Source: a virus. From it: 34,452 nucleotides of DNA. Position 1 is the stretch's first letter, and each line of letters opens with the position of its first letter. Location: the IMG/VR virus record IMGVR_UViG_3300020456_000003, positions 1-34,452 of that record; one strand, given 5' to 3'. The position numbers and the translations under genes are program-made. Shown piece by piece: positions 17,601-25,168 of this stretch. The notes beneath the pieces were generated by a model that saw only the letters and a program-made list of their open reading frames with translations, had not been told where the DNA came from and searched no databases.

Positions 17601-19079
17601 AAAAATCTTGAAGATGTTTTAGATGATATTGATGATGACATTATGATATATGGCAAAGGAACTAAAGCTGATGCTGATGAAGCTAGAAAGAATTTTATTA
17701 TAGGATACGATAGAGTTGTTGGCTCTGTATTGCGTGACTCAAATACATGGGACAATAGAACTGCACAAGTTCTTAGAGATATGACGCAAATGACTTATCT
17801 TGGTAGTGCTGGTTTTTCTACATTACCTGATGCGGCGAAAATAATATTTGAACATGAGATAGGCACAATATTTAAAACACTAAGTAGTGTATTAGATAGT
17901 AGAGTAAGAATGAACGCTTATGAAGGTAGGATAGCTGGTGAGATTTTAGATATAGTTAATAATTCATCTCATATGCGTTTAACTAATGAACTTAATAATA
18001 ATCCTTTTGCTAGAGGAACATATCAAAAAGTAACGGGTGAAGCTAAAAGTGCTTTCTATATGTTAAATCTTTTAGCACCAATGACTAGAACATTTAAACA
18101 AATTGATTCTATGTGCAGAGTTCACACCTTTGTTGATTTAGCAGTTAAACGAGCTACTACTGGTTTAAAGCAACAAGACATGGAAATACTAAGTAGATAC
18201 AACATAGGTGCTCAAGAAGCTAAACAGATAAAAGAATTAGTAGATATGAATATAATTCAGAAAACTGAAAAAGGATTATATTTATTAAACTCAAAGAAAT
18301 GGCCTAAAGAATATCATGGATTACGAAATACATTTAGAGGCAGTCTTAATTCAGGAATCCTGAATACAGTTTTAATGGGAACACCAGCAGATTTGCCAGT
18401 ATTAGTTGATGGCATATTTCATATACCAATGCGTATTGCTGGTAAATTTGGAATGTCAGAAGACCCAAAGGTTAGAGGTTACGCAAGAGTTGAGAGTGGT
18501 TTACTTGGTATGCCGTTCCAATTCATGTCGTATTCATTCGCCGCTATGAATAAAATAACTGCATCTATGGCACAAGGTCAGTTAAGAAATACTACTGTTG
18601 GTGTATTAGCTAGTCTTGGTCTTGGTTATCTATCATTAGAATTAAAAGCACAAACATCATTAATTGGTAGTGATAAAACTAAAGCGTGGTATTGGGAAAA
18701 TTTAAGTGCTGAAGATAAAATGCTTAGAGCATTTGACCAATCAGGATTGTTGGCTTTAATTTCTGATATTTATTATACGGCTATGGAAAATGGAGAAAGA
18801 TTTGGCGTAGATATGGGATTTGGTTTGTTTAATCCTAAAGTTAAATCACGAGAAGATGATACTAATTGGGATAAAACTATGGATACTTTTACTAGTATTG
18901 GTGGTGCTGGTATGTCTTGGGGTGATGCAGTAGCTAGAAAAGGGTTTGGTGAAATACTACAAGGTAATTATGGAGAAGGTAGTTCTCAGTTATTAAAAAA
19001 TGCTCCATTTTTAAAGCTATGGTTTTTGCGTGGGTTTATGGGAGACATGGGTTCAGAGTTAAGACGTAGTAGGTGGTGA
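14694..19079 (+). CDS. Internal virion protein, T7 gp16-like, with an HExxH motif
   Basis: This is the largest protein of the genome (1461 residues). The N-terminal part has WDWLSNTYDHWDRMD, and hydrophobic stretches occur near residues 115-140 and 197-215 (MGSAVVGGFLLGGLLGIPMA), as in ejection proteins that reach the inner membrane. T7 gp16 carries an N-terminal transglycosylase; I do not see one here. Instead residues 421-434 read DLTDFVFFHELYHG, a clean HExxH zincin motif (His429, Glu430, His433), preceded by a beta-rich block from about residue 340. A protease or wall-active zinc domain is therefore possible but unproved. The C-terminus is helical. Confidence 0.8.
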   Translation: MSIIIDPFAPLPTGQRNYDWSPTATGYESKPDKGYDFGDLWKAHATYTYEPIWDWLSNTYDHWDRMDEDYNPFNDMEGYEKYYDDLAYAKNAEHMEDLKRQIDDGLERREIMGEFGFMANMFAGLISDPANLLPLPFALTRGVATGIARGSIRSATGVMARTGRNTALGVAGVTGIQEGMRYPTDILATPEEVAMNMGSAVVGGFLLGGLLGIPMARKWKAYETTVKDADVEVKLHKGNIDRANGVAPDKKEHRPMGHLTDDELVAANESLPKQIEKLKEIERTAPTLKEKKQIIKDLFKTTIRSINRLTDAEIVKKFGKEFNVKGVISAPAKKIEALQAQGKLPKKVLGRHFYGDITNKLQGIVYVNRDAIMFAFNRLQGWANDPTILAKAIKDGGASAQSKLHWKFQFNNRDAFKTVDDLTDFVFFHELYHGKVKKKKGESTLAYENRINVLALDRVMTEKKKIRVASKSAKEIGMTREQIDEAIIHKEGELAQIQTEVIDRRNDIQLANIDDPYKIADSWFTNSVIYKLIPTPLKSTLLSKRVPTAHKKRMVMLIGDNGTLLNLHKSGFTTGESVFTGAKRWQGEYMEVYDYALNQYALGTKKGNNMIMDWSGIKSPIGKGRLTDTRPSGFEEFFINANLRRLEGKKGNTNYERNVIKKMDDFWETWGTRLEEVGLIGSKRYFEKRKVEINRRLTIAQKQLDDIEKEVADTLGELTKAPKDAPSFKDVLTGATIKPKYATEELINIMIKRDRLRQILDDPETSGLTKGQHKALAKLDAMIKRMLAKDPLPPRLRNKLVFKKASVVRMKNEINNLDDQLKNIKDNPILPANEEKMFARYWNHDYVTANRAELEGILSDWYKTNNKLWVREHDDSGNSKWVEKELKTDDVSTRERAKNTVDNILGLVDETTEVNSYYGMGKSKHFKHRTLDIPNVLVKDFIQTDPVAVMKAYTDRVAPRYEFAKKFRDKNLEDVLDDIDDDIMIYGKGTKADADEARKNFIIGYDRVVGSVLRDSNTWDNRTAQVLRDMTQMTYLGSAGFSTLPDAAKIIFEHEIGTIFKTLSSVLDSRVRMNAYEGRIAGEILDIVNNSSHMRLTNELNNNPFARGTYQKVTGEAKSAFYMLNLLAPMTRTFKQIDSMCRVHTFVDLAVKRATTGLKQQDMEILSRYNIGAQEAKQIKELVDMNIIQKTEKGLYLLNSKKWPKEYHGLRNTFRGSLNSGILNTVLMGTPADLPVLVDGIFHIPMRIAGKFGMSEDPKVRGYARVESGLLGMPFQFMSYSFAAMNKITASMAQGQLRNTTVGVLASLGLGYLSLELKAQTSLIGSDKTKAWYWENLSAEDKMLRAFDQSGLLALISDIYYTAMENGERFGVDMGFGLFNPKVKSREDDTNWDKTMDTFTSIGGAGMSWGDAVARKGFGEILQGNYGEGSSQLLKNAPFLKLWFLRGFMGDMGSELRRSRW

Positions 19080-19081
19080 TG

Positions 19082-19093
19082 TTTTGTGCGTTG
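19082..19093 (+). promoter_or_regulatory. Conserved late box, copy 4 (TTTTGTGCGTTG)
   Basis: The 12-mer begins three bases after the end of the gp16-like gene and ends 32 bases before the tail-fibre ATG. The -10 region is weak here (TAGAAG), unlike at 3141 and 6557, which argues that the conserved box itself is the key element. It would boost fibre, RCC1 and lysis genes. Confidence 0.58.
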
Positions 19094-19125
19094 AAATAAA
19101 ATGTATTTAGAAGTAGGGTTCGGCT

Positions 19126-20034
19126 ATGACGATAGAATTAATAAATAACAGTCCAAGAGACAGTTACACAGTAACGAATGGAAATACTCAAGCGTTATTT
19201 GACGTAACTTTTGAGTTCTTTGATTCTACTGATTTAAAGGTTTATACAGATGGAACATTACAAAGTAGTAGCACCTATTCTGTTGCTGGTGGTGATGGTG
19301 CTATTGGTTCAATTACATTCACTACGCCTATAGTCGGCACAACTGCTGGTGTTAAAGTAGTTATTACTCGTGAGATTCCTTTACAAAGAACGACTGACTT
19401 TCCAACATCAGGTGCGTTTAATATAGGAACTTTAAATACTGAGCTTGATAGATTTATAGCTATTGCCGCCGATTTAAACGATTCTATTAATAGAAGTCTT
19501 GTATTAAATACAACTGATTCAGATGCTACTCTTACATTACCTACATTAGATGACAGAAAAGGCAACACATTAGCTTTTGACGCAACAACTGGTAATGCAA
19601 TAGCTGGGCCTAGTATTACTCAAGTTAATAATGTTATTGCAAATGTTGCTCAAGCATCAACAGATGCTACAACGGCAACAACTCAAGCTGGAATAGCAAC
19701 AACAAAAGCTAGTGAAGCATTACAAAGTGCTACAGATGCCGCCGCATCTTTAGCTAGTGCGAATCTTCCTACTAGTTTTACTGGTAATTCTGGTAAAATT
19801 ATTCAAGTAAACTCAGGCGAAACTGCATATGAGTTTGCAACGTCTGCAACAAATAATGGTGTGTTTTATGGATTAAGAATTGATACTTCAACTGGTCATT
19901 TAGTAGTTGATAGTTCAACACTTGGGGGTAGCGAAGCGTTTACGTTAAGTAACTATGACAACTACTTCTTTAGTTCGCCAAATGTAACTTTCTCTTTAGA
20001 CACATCAGGCGATTTAATCTTAACGACACCATAG
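19126..20034 (+). CDS. Tail fibre protein with T7 gp17-type N-terminus
   Basis: This 302-residue protein has an N-terminal half (NNSPRDSYTVTNGNTQALFD, then DGAIGSITFTTP and LQRTTDFPTSGAFN) matching the T7 gp17 N-terminal domain that attaches fibres to the tail nozzle. Residues 165-210 form an Ala/Thr-rich heptad-like stretch (QASTDATTATTQAGIATTKA), a likely trimeric coil. The last 90 residues are a short beta tip. It is too short to be a complete receptor fibre, so the 661-residue protein encoded next probably supplies the distal part. Confidence 0.86.
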   Translation: MTIELINNSPRDSYTVTNGNTQALFDVTFEFFDSTDLKVYTDGTLQSSSTYSVAGGDGAIGSITFTTPIVGTTAGVKVVITREIPLQRTTDFPTSGAFNIGTLNTELDRFIAIAADLNDSINRSLVLNTTDSDATLTLPTLDDRKGNTLAFDATTGNAIAGPSITQVNNVIANVAQASTDATTATTQAGIATTKASEALQSATDAAASLASANLPTSFTGNSGKIIQVNSGETAYEFATSATNNGVFYGLRIDTSTGHLVVDSSTLGGSEAFTLSNYDNYFFSSPNVTFSLDTSGDLILTTP

Positions 20035-20043
20035 GAGGTCATA

Positions 20044-22029
20044 GTGGCAACAATTAATGTCGGAAAACTAAGAGTTAACTGGAAGGGTGCGTATAGTAGT
20101 AGCACGGCTTACGAAGTTAATGATGCAGTTTCGAGTGGAGGCAATTCTTATATATGTATCTTAGCCTCAACTGGTAACGCAGTAACTAATACAACTTACT
20201 GGAATGTGATGGCAGAGGGAACTACAGTTCTTACAACTGCTGGGGATATAATGACACATGACGGAAGTAATCAAATTAGATTAGCAAGAGGTAACTCTGG
20301 ACAAGTATTAAAAGCATCTTCATCTAGCGTAGCTTATCAAAATGAATCAGGTTACAAAGGCTGGAATGTTTTAGAAGCAAATTATGGTGACCCAATTTCT
20401 TGGAATGTAAGTCCAACTGCAACAAATACTTATGGTGCAGATGGAAAAAGAGCTTGGTTAGCTGATTATTCTAATAACTGGATTCCACAATATCCTTATG
20501 CTAATCCAGCAATGGGCCCAATAGCTAATGCTAAACAAGGCATGGAGTATAAACTATATAGACTGCATTATCATTTGAACACAGAGCATGAATTGTGTGT
20601 GCAAGGTTCAGATGGTCATAGTTATTCAATGAATAACATTAATGCTGGATATGGACATAGTGGCTATACCATGATGAGCATGAGTAATGACAATGGTGGC
20701 ATGAGAGATGGCGACTACTTTGTTAGATTTTGGGCGGCTACACATAGTTTATATGCTTTAACTAAAGATGGTGACTTATTTTGTCGTGGTTATAATGGCT
20801 ATGGTCAGCTTGGTTTAGGCGATACAACTAATAGATGGTCATGGAATAAGATTCCTACACTTGGCCCTGATGCTACACATTCAGGTGTATCGTGTCAGAT
20901 AGCTGGGTTTCATTTAAGTAATTCAATGTGCACTGGTGGTGCAAGTTACAATGGTTGTTATGCTATTGATACAAGTGGAAGACTTTTTGCTTGGGGATAT
21001 AATGGTTATGGTAAACTAGGTAATGGTAATACTACAAACCAAACACTTCCAGTTCATATATCAAGTTTAAGTAATGTTTCTATGGTAGATGCTGGATACA
21101 ACACTTGTTTTGTTGTTGATACCAGTGGCAATTTATTCTTTGCTGGATATAATCAAAATGGAATTGATGGTGGAGTAGGTAGTGTAACTACATTTACTGA
21201 CACCAGCCAAGATGACGTTTATCAAATTTTAAATGGTGAAGGATATTATTATACTTCGCTATATGCACACGCACATTACATTAAAACTGATGGAACGGCT
21301 TATGGCATTGGTGGTAATGCAGTAGGAACTGTTGGTAATGGTTCAACTTCTCAAGTAAATGCTTGGACTGCTATCGGTGGTTCTACCAAATATAGTGGAA
21401 TGGTCGGTGCTGGTAATTCTTATTATGCAACAAGAGCAGTATTAGGTGGAACACCAGCAAGTCCAAATAATAGTGTTTATGTTTGGGGGTATAATGGAAC
21501 TGGGATATGTGGGATAGGTTCTACTACTAACCAACAATCTCCAATAGCACCATCAACTACAACAGAATACACACATACAGTAGCTTCTACGACTTCTAAC
21601 TCTGCACCAACTAAAACTAATGTTGATTTCCCTACTACTTCAATAAGAAGAATATGGGCAAATAGAGGATTACAAGGTCAATCAACGGCTAACTTTTATT
21701 ATCAAGATGATAAGTATAGAATTTGGAAGGCTGGTTACACAAACTCTATGGATTATTTTCAAGCAAGTAGTGGTAATGCGAATATGCCAAATATCCAACT
21801 TGATTTAAACCCAGCTAATACACCAGCTACAATATCATCTAGTCATTGGGGTAGTTCAGTTGAAACTAAAATTTGCCACATGAATAGTGGTGGCAATGCC
21901 TATGGTAGTGAAGGTTTTGAAATGTTCTATACAGAAGATGGTAGAATATTTGTAAGAGGATATAATGGACAAGGACAATTAGAACCTGCGGCTACATATG
22001 TAGGACAATGGATACAACTAAGACCTTAA
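20044..22029 (+). CDS. RCC1-repeat beta-propeller protein, probable receptor-binding tail protein
   Basis: This 661-residue protein starts at GTG 20044, with AGGAGG upstream. Residues 12-56 resemble a small carbohydrate-binding module (VNWKGAYSSSTAYEVNDAV, then NSYICIL and TYWNV). From about residue 240 there are six or seven RCC1-type blades with a repeated GYNGYGQLGxGxTTN core, for example near 248, 317, 368, 422, 482 and 638. RCC1 propellers bind proteins, nucleosomes or lipids in cells. In phages this fold is seen in adhesin-like tail proteins. Location right after the fibre base suggests host recognition; this is inference. Confidence 0.83.
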   Translation: MATINVGKLRVNWKGAYSSSTAYEVNDAVSSGGNSYICILASTGNAVTNTTYWNVMAEGTTVLTTAGDIMTHDGSNQIRLARGNSGQVLKASSSSVAYQNESGYKGWNVLEANYGDPISWNVSPTATNTYGADGKRAWLADYSNNWIPQYPYANPAMGPIANAKQGMEYKLYRLHYHLNTEHELCVQGSDGHSYSMNNINAGYGHSGYTMMSMSNDNGGMRDGDYFVRFWAATHSLYALTKDGDLFCRGYNGYGQLGLGDTTNRWSWNKIPTLGPDATHSGVSCQIAGFHLSNSMCTGGASYNGCYAIDTSGRLFAWGYNGYGKLGNGNTTNQTLPVHISSLSNVSMVDAGYNTCFVVDTSGNLFFAGYNQNGIDGGVGSVTTFTDTSQDDVYQILNGEGYYYTSLYAHAHYIKTDGTAYGIGGNAVGTVGNGSTSQVNAWTAIGGSTKYSGMVGAGNSYYATRAVLGGTPASPNNSVYVWGYNGTGICGIGSTTNQQSPIAPSTTTEYTHTVASTTSNSAPTKTNVDFPTTSIRRIWANRGLQGQSTANFYYQDDKYRIWKAGYTNSMDYFQASSGNANMPNIQLDLNPANTPATISSSHWGSSVETKICHMNSGGNAYGSEGFEMFYTEDGRIFVRGYNGQGQLEPAATYVGQWIQLRP

Positions 22030-22038
22030 GGAGAAACT

Positions 22039-22428
22039 ATGGCACAAAAACTTTTTAAATGGACTGGAGATTTAATCGAACCTACTTCGTTTGATGGAGA
22101 TAAAGCTCCTCAATGGTATGGAACAGATGATGATGGTAACAGTTACGGCTTTCTTGAAGAAGCACATGGCAAAGCGTGTAAAAGTTCTAATGATGATTTT
22201 GCGGCAACTACTGCTTCGTCAGCTAAGACTTGGGTTACAACTAAATCTCAAGATGCTTTGGCGATTAACAGAGCTTGTGTTGAATCTATTAGAGCAAAGT
22301 ATACGCAAGATGAAGAGTTCAAAGCATTAAGAACTGCATCAACTGATACTGGTAAAGCCGTTCTTGCAGATATAGAAAAGATTGTAGGTGAACATACTAA
22401 ATTAAAGAACGCATTGGTAGGCGATTAA
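22039..22428 (+). CDS. Unknown protein following the RCC1 tail protein, 129 residues
   Basis: It starts MAQKLFKWTGDLIEPTSFDG with a strong AAGGAG site. The first half is polar and aromatic; the second half is helical with Asp, Glu and Lys (CVESIRAKYTQDEEFKALRT). There is no signal or membrane segment. Coupling to the receptor-binding gene suggests a fibre chaperone or tip protein, but nothing in the sequence proves this. Confidence 0.75.
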   Translation: MAQKLFKWTGDLIEPTSFDGDKAPQWYGTDDDGNSYGFLEEAHGKACKSSNDDFAATTASSAKTWVTTKSQDALAINRACVESIRAKYTQDEEFKALRTASTDTGKAVLADIEKIVGEHTKLKNALVGD

Positions 22429-22443
22429 TAGAGATGTTTTCCT

Positions 22444-22911
22444 ATGGTAATTGCAGAAACATTAGCTGGAATAGCATTAGTTAAGAGTGCCGTATCTGCG
22501 ATTAAAGAGGGTGTCGGAACTGCACGAGATATAAGCAGTCTAGCAAAAGACATTGATAATCTTTTTGAAGGTGAGAAACAAATACAAAAGTTTCGCTCTG
22601 ATGCTAATTCAAATCCATTTTCCGTTAAGAGCGTTGCTGAAGAAACTATTAATGCAAAGTTAGCACAAGAACAAATGGACGAAATGCGTCAGCTTATTGA
22701 CCATAGGTTCGGTCATGGGACTTGGGCAACTATAATTAATGAAAGAGCTAAACGTATTCAACAAGCTAAAGAAGTTGAAGCTGAAAAACGTAGAGCCAAA
22801 TTTCGTAAACATCAAGAGCTAATGAAGGACGTTACCACTTTTGGTATAGTGCTTGGCGTCATTGCAGTAATTTGTGTTGCACTTGGTTTGCTCTGGAAAT
22901 TCGGGAGATAG
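22444..22911 (+). CDS. Membrane-anchored helical phage protein, 155 residues
   Basis: It begins with a hydrophobic helix (VIAETLAGIALVKSAVSAIK), continues with a conserved-looking FGHGTWATIINERAKRIQQA helix and a charged coil, and ends in a clear transmembrane segment (TFGIVLGVIAVICVALGLLW) with a short basic tail. I recall similar proteins near the tail-fibre and lysis genes of marine phages, without known function. A structural or lysis-related membrane role is possible. Confidence 0.72.
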   Translation: MVIAETLAGIALVKSAVSAIKEGVGTARDISSLAKDIDNLFEGEKQIQKFRSDANSNPFSVKSVAEETINAKLAQEQMDEMRQLIDHRFGHGTWATIINERAKRIQQAKEVEAEKRRAKFRKHQELMKDVTTFGIVLGVIAVICVALGLLWKFGR

Positions 22912-22912
22912 T

Positions 22913-23227
22913 ATGACACCAAAGAAACTAGAACATGATAGCAAGTATGCAGAGTATGATGAAGATGGAGATGGAATAGTTAGTGATTCAGAGTTGAGTC
23001 ATGTAAAAGAAATAAAAGAGGCTGAATCTAAGTTAAGAAAGAATCTTGCACAACTTAGAATGGCTAGATACTCGTTGATAGGAATGGGAGTATTTACTGT
23101 TGCTATGTTTTTTGTTCCTCTCGAAAGGGTTGATGCTTTATCTGATATTAGTAATTTATTTTATATAACGGGAGGAGGTATAGTCGCAACATATATGGGA
23201 ACAACTGCTTGGACACAACGTAAATGA
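22913..23227 (+). CDS. Two-helix membrane protein with an EF-hand loop
   Basis: This protein has 104 residues. Residues 16-27 read DEDGDGIVSDSE, a full EF-hand loop with Asp16, Asp18, Asp20, Gly21, Ile22 and Glu27 in place. A basic helix follows, then two transmembrane segments (around residues 49-64 and 77-95). It sits in the lysis region. A calcium-responsive holin or holin regulator is conceivable; the EF-hand is seen, the role is not. The ATG 22913 start follows the preceding stop by one base, with GGGAG upstream. An earlier in-frame start would overlap the preceding gene. Confidence 0.75.
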   Translation: MTPKKLEHDSKYAEYDEDGDGIVSDSELSHVKEIKEAESKLRKNLAQLRMARYSLIGMGVFTVAMFFVPLERVDALSDISNLFYITGGGIVATYMGTTAWTQRK

Positions 23228-23436
23228 TACTTGTGTTCCAGTTACTTATCTTTATAGGTGATGTGCAACAAAGAGAAGAGATTTATTTTTATGATATTAA
23301 CAGATGTAAATACTTTGCTGAACGTATTATGAGTCAGCCTTCTTATCCAAAGGGTAAGGCAAAAGTAAATACAACTGCTTACTGCAAAGCAAAAAAAGTT
23401 AATTATACAAGAGCATTAAAAAATTTATATGAATAG
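23224..23436 (+). CDS. Small secreted or membrane-anchored protein, 70 residues
   Basis: It begins with a hydrophobic stretch (MILVFQLLIFIGDVQQ), which could be a signal sequence or anchor, followed by a basic domain with two cysteines (Cys28 and Cys54) that could pair in the periplasm. It starts in an ATGA overlap with the EF-hand gene. Position in the lysis block allows a spanin-like or holin-related role, but no lipobox or second spanin partner is evident. Confidence 0.68.
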   Translation: MILVFQLLIFIGDVQQREEIYFYDINRCKYFAERIMSQPSYPKGKAKVNTTAYCKAKKVNYTRALKNLYE

Positions 23437-23444
23437 GAGTTAAT

Positions 23445-23834
23445 ATGTTTCAAGCATTAATAGGGCCAATAGCTAGTATAGCTGGGTCATGGATTGAAGG
23501 AAGGGTTGCAAAGACTAAAGCTAACGCAAAGAAAGAAGTAGCTATGGCAGAAGCAGAAGCTACTGTCATGCAGAAGAAAGCTACTGGAGAAATTGATTGG
23601 GATTTAGAAATGGCTAAAGGTAGCCAAGCGTCTTGGAAGGACGAGTGGATTACTGTGCTATTTTCAATCCCACTAATCCTATCGTTCTGTGGTGATTGGG
23701 GAAGAACGATAGTGTTCGAGGGATTTCAGGCGTTAAAAGAAATGCCTGAATGGTATCAATATAGTTTGGGTTTAATTGTGGCGGCATCATTTGGAATGAG
23801 AGGTGCAACAAAATTCTTTGGGAGAAAAAAATGA
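23445..23834 (+). CDS. Predicted holin of the 3-TM family
   Basis: This 129-residue protein starts with an amphipathic helix (FQALIGPIASIAGSWIEGRV), followed by a Lys/Ala/Glu-rich helix and SWKDEWITVLFSIPLILSFC. A last hydrophobic helix (YQYSLGLIVAASFGMRGATK) has a basic tail. This layout is like the 3TM/GTA-type holins that open the inner membrane for the endolysin. The endolysin gene follows directly with a four-base ATGA overlap. The assignment is by topology and neighbourhood. Confidence 0.72.
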   Translation: MFQALIGPIASIAGSWIEGRVAKTKANAKKEVAMAEAEATVMQKKATGEIDWDLEMAKGSQASWKDEWITVLFSIPLILSFCGDWGRTIVFEGFQALKEMPEWYQYSLGLIVAASFGMRGATKFFGRKK

Positions 23835-24283
23835 AACTGTCAGGTAATTTTACTTTAGGTGAAATGATAAAAAGTCAAACGGCTTTAAGAAAAGGAATAG
23901 ATAATACACCCGAGCCTGAGCATATAGCTAATATGAAAGCTCTATGTATGAATATACTTGAACCAGTTAGAGAGCATTATGGTCTGCCAATTATTCCGTC
24001 ATCAGGTTATCGGAGCAAAGCCTTGTGTCGTGCAATAGGTAGTTCAGATGAAAGTCAACACGCTAAAGGTGAAGCAGTAGACTTTGAAGTAGCTGGTGTT
24101 GATAACTATGAACTAGCTAAGTGGATATCAGAGACTTTACCATTCGACCAATTAATACTTGAATATTATTCAGGTGGTAATTCAGGTTGGATTCATTGCA
24201 GTTATGTTCCTAATGGTAGAGGTGAGGTATTAACTATGTCTAAAAACAGAGGCTATCAAAGAGGTCTTGTTATAGAGGTGTGA
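23831..24283 (+). CDS. Endolysin, M15-type zinc peptidase
   Basis: This 150-residue enzyme cuts peptide bridges in peptidoglycan. Visible M15 signatures are SGYRSKALCRAIG (residues 58-70), SQHAKGEAVDFE with His77 and Asp84 as zinc ligands, and GWIHCSY with His122 as the third ligand. No signal sequence is present, so release needs the holin encoded just upstream. Length is usual for single-domain phage M15 endolysins. The start overlaps the holin stop in ATGA, and the stop overlaps the next ATG. Confidence 0.92.
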   Translation: MKLSGNFTLGEMIKSQTALRKGIDNTPEPEHIANMKALCMNILEPVREHYGLPIIPSSGYRSKALCRAIGSSDESQHAKGEAVDFEVAGVDNYELAKWISETLPFDQLILEYYSGGNSGWIHCSYVPNGRGEVLTMSKNRGYQRGLVIEV

Positions 24284-24534
24284 TGGAAATACTTGCTCAG
24301 TATTGGCATCAAGTATTATTTGTAATTGGTGCTTTGATAGTAGCTATTAGGTTAGAGAGTGAGGTTCGTTCACTTCGTAAAGACTTAGACCAAATAAAAA
24401 AAGATTTGGATAGGCGTGACACTTATGTTGAGACTGTTAAACTACGAGCAGAGGTAGATATGCAGTCAAAACAAATTAGTTCTTTATGGGAATTCACCAA
24501 CAAACTTCGTGATAAATTTAATGGAGGTAAATAA
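24283..24534 (+). CDS. Single-TM coiled-coil protein after the endolysin
   Basis: This 83-residue protein starts MEILAQYWHQVLFVIGALIV, which includes a transmembrane helix, followed by a long charged coiled coil (RSLRKDLDQIKKDLDRRDTY). An i-spanin (Rz-like) or antiholin is the natural suggestion from place and topology. I chose ATG 24283, which overlaps the endolysin stop; GTG 24280 would add one residue. GAGG lies upstream. Confidence 0.72.
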   Translation: MEILAQYWHQVLFVIGALIVAIRLESEVRSLRKDLDQIKKDLDRRDTYVETVKLRAEVDMQSKQISSLWEFTNKLRDKFNGGK

Positions 24535-24611
24535 TGACCAACGATTTAGTTAAGTTAATTGGTGGTGTAGTAGTTATTGTTATCTTTTGTATATTGGTTA
24601 TTTATTCCTAA
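24534..24611 (+). CDS. 25-residue membrane peptide
   Basis: MTNDLVKLIGGVVVIVIFCI followed by LVIYS is almost entirely one transmembrane helix. GGAGG stands at the right distance and the ATG shares TAATG with the preceding stop, which is good evidence for translation despite the length. It is the last gene of the rightward late block. A lysis accessory such as a pinholin-type or regulatory peptide is possible. Confidence 0.62.
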   Translation: MTNDLVKLIGGVVVIVIFCILVIYS

Positions 24612-24681
24612 GTAAAAAAAGAGGTGACTAGTAAGTAAGTGTTACCGAACTACTGCCACCCCTTTAGTTACTATAAGGATA

Positions 24682-24720
24682 GTAGGTAGGCAAAGGAGAA
24701 CCAATCCAAACCCTACCTAC
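24682..24720 (+). other. Hairpin between convergent gene blocks, with a ribosome-site-like loop
   Basis: GTAGGTAGG (24682-24690) pairs perfectly with CCTACCTAC (24712-24720). The 21-base loop holds AAAGGAGAACCAATCC, almost identical to the leader of the early gene at 31902. No T tract follows on either strand, so it is not a classic terminator, although it lies where the late (+) and early (-) blocks converge. A weaker imperfect stem (AAAGAGGTG with CACCCCTTT) lies just before it, at 24616-24665. Confidence 0.5.
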
Positions 24721-24730
24721 ATATTAGTAT

Positions 24731-25156
24731 TTAGAATGGTATCTCTTCTGCATCAGTTGTGTCAATAACATTCTGTTCTTCTTTAGGTGGTGGTGAGTCA
24801 GACGCTTGAGTCGGCGATTCCTCCCTATCTCTTGGAACAGTTACTTCCAATGACATATAGTTACCATTCGTATCGTGAACTTTCTTCCACGAAGCTAATC
24901 GTTTCTTTTCATTCTTATAGTCTAGTGTTCCCGTATAGTCTGGTTTGTTTTCGTTGTCACTCTTATCGTTGGGAAACAATGCACCAGTTTTTTGGTAGAC
25001 ATCAATACGTTTGCCACCATCACGACTGACTGCCGTAATATAAGCAAAGCGTTCTTCTGTGCCATCAATATCCATCTTACCTTGCAAGATAAACTTTTGG
25101 TCTTCAAATGGTTTGAAGCCTACACCAGTGTTAGTATTATCATATTCATCAGACAT
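24731..25156 (-). CDS. SSB-like protein with acidic IPF tail (DUF736-like)
   Basis: This 141-residue protein has a beta-rich core (GKMDIDGTEERFAYITAVS, NKPDYTGTLDYKNEK, LASWKKVHDTNGNYMSLEV). The run PDYTG-SWKK-G-YMSL is like small phage proteins related to DUF736. A disordered Pro/Gln/Ser linker then ends in TTDAEEIPF, the acidic IPF-type tail by which bacterial SSB recruits partners. Together with the two genes upstream it forms a recombination set. I infer single-strand DNA binding. The ribosome site AAAGGAGAAC is clear. Confidence 0.68.
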   Translation of the reverse strand: MSDEYDNTNTGVGFKPFEDQKFILQGKMDIDGTEERFAYITAVSRDGGKRIDVYQKTGALFPNDKSDNENKPDYTGTLDYKNEKKRLASWKKVHDTNGNYMSLEVTVPRDREESPTQASDSPPPKEEQNVIDTTDAEEIPF

Positions 25157-25168
25157 AAATGTTCTCCT

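Noticed and set aside
24682-24720. Hairpin between the convergent blocks as a standard bidirectional terminator
   Set aside because: The stem is good, but neither side is followed by a T tract and the loop is long; it is kept as a hairpin of unknown role.
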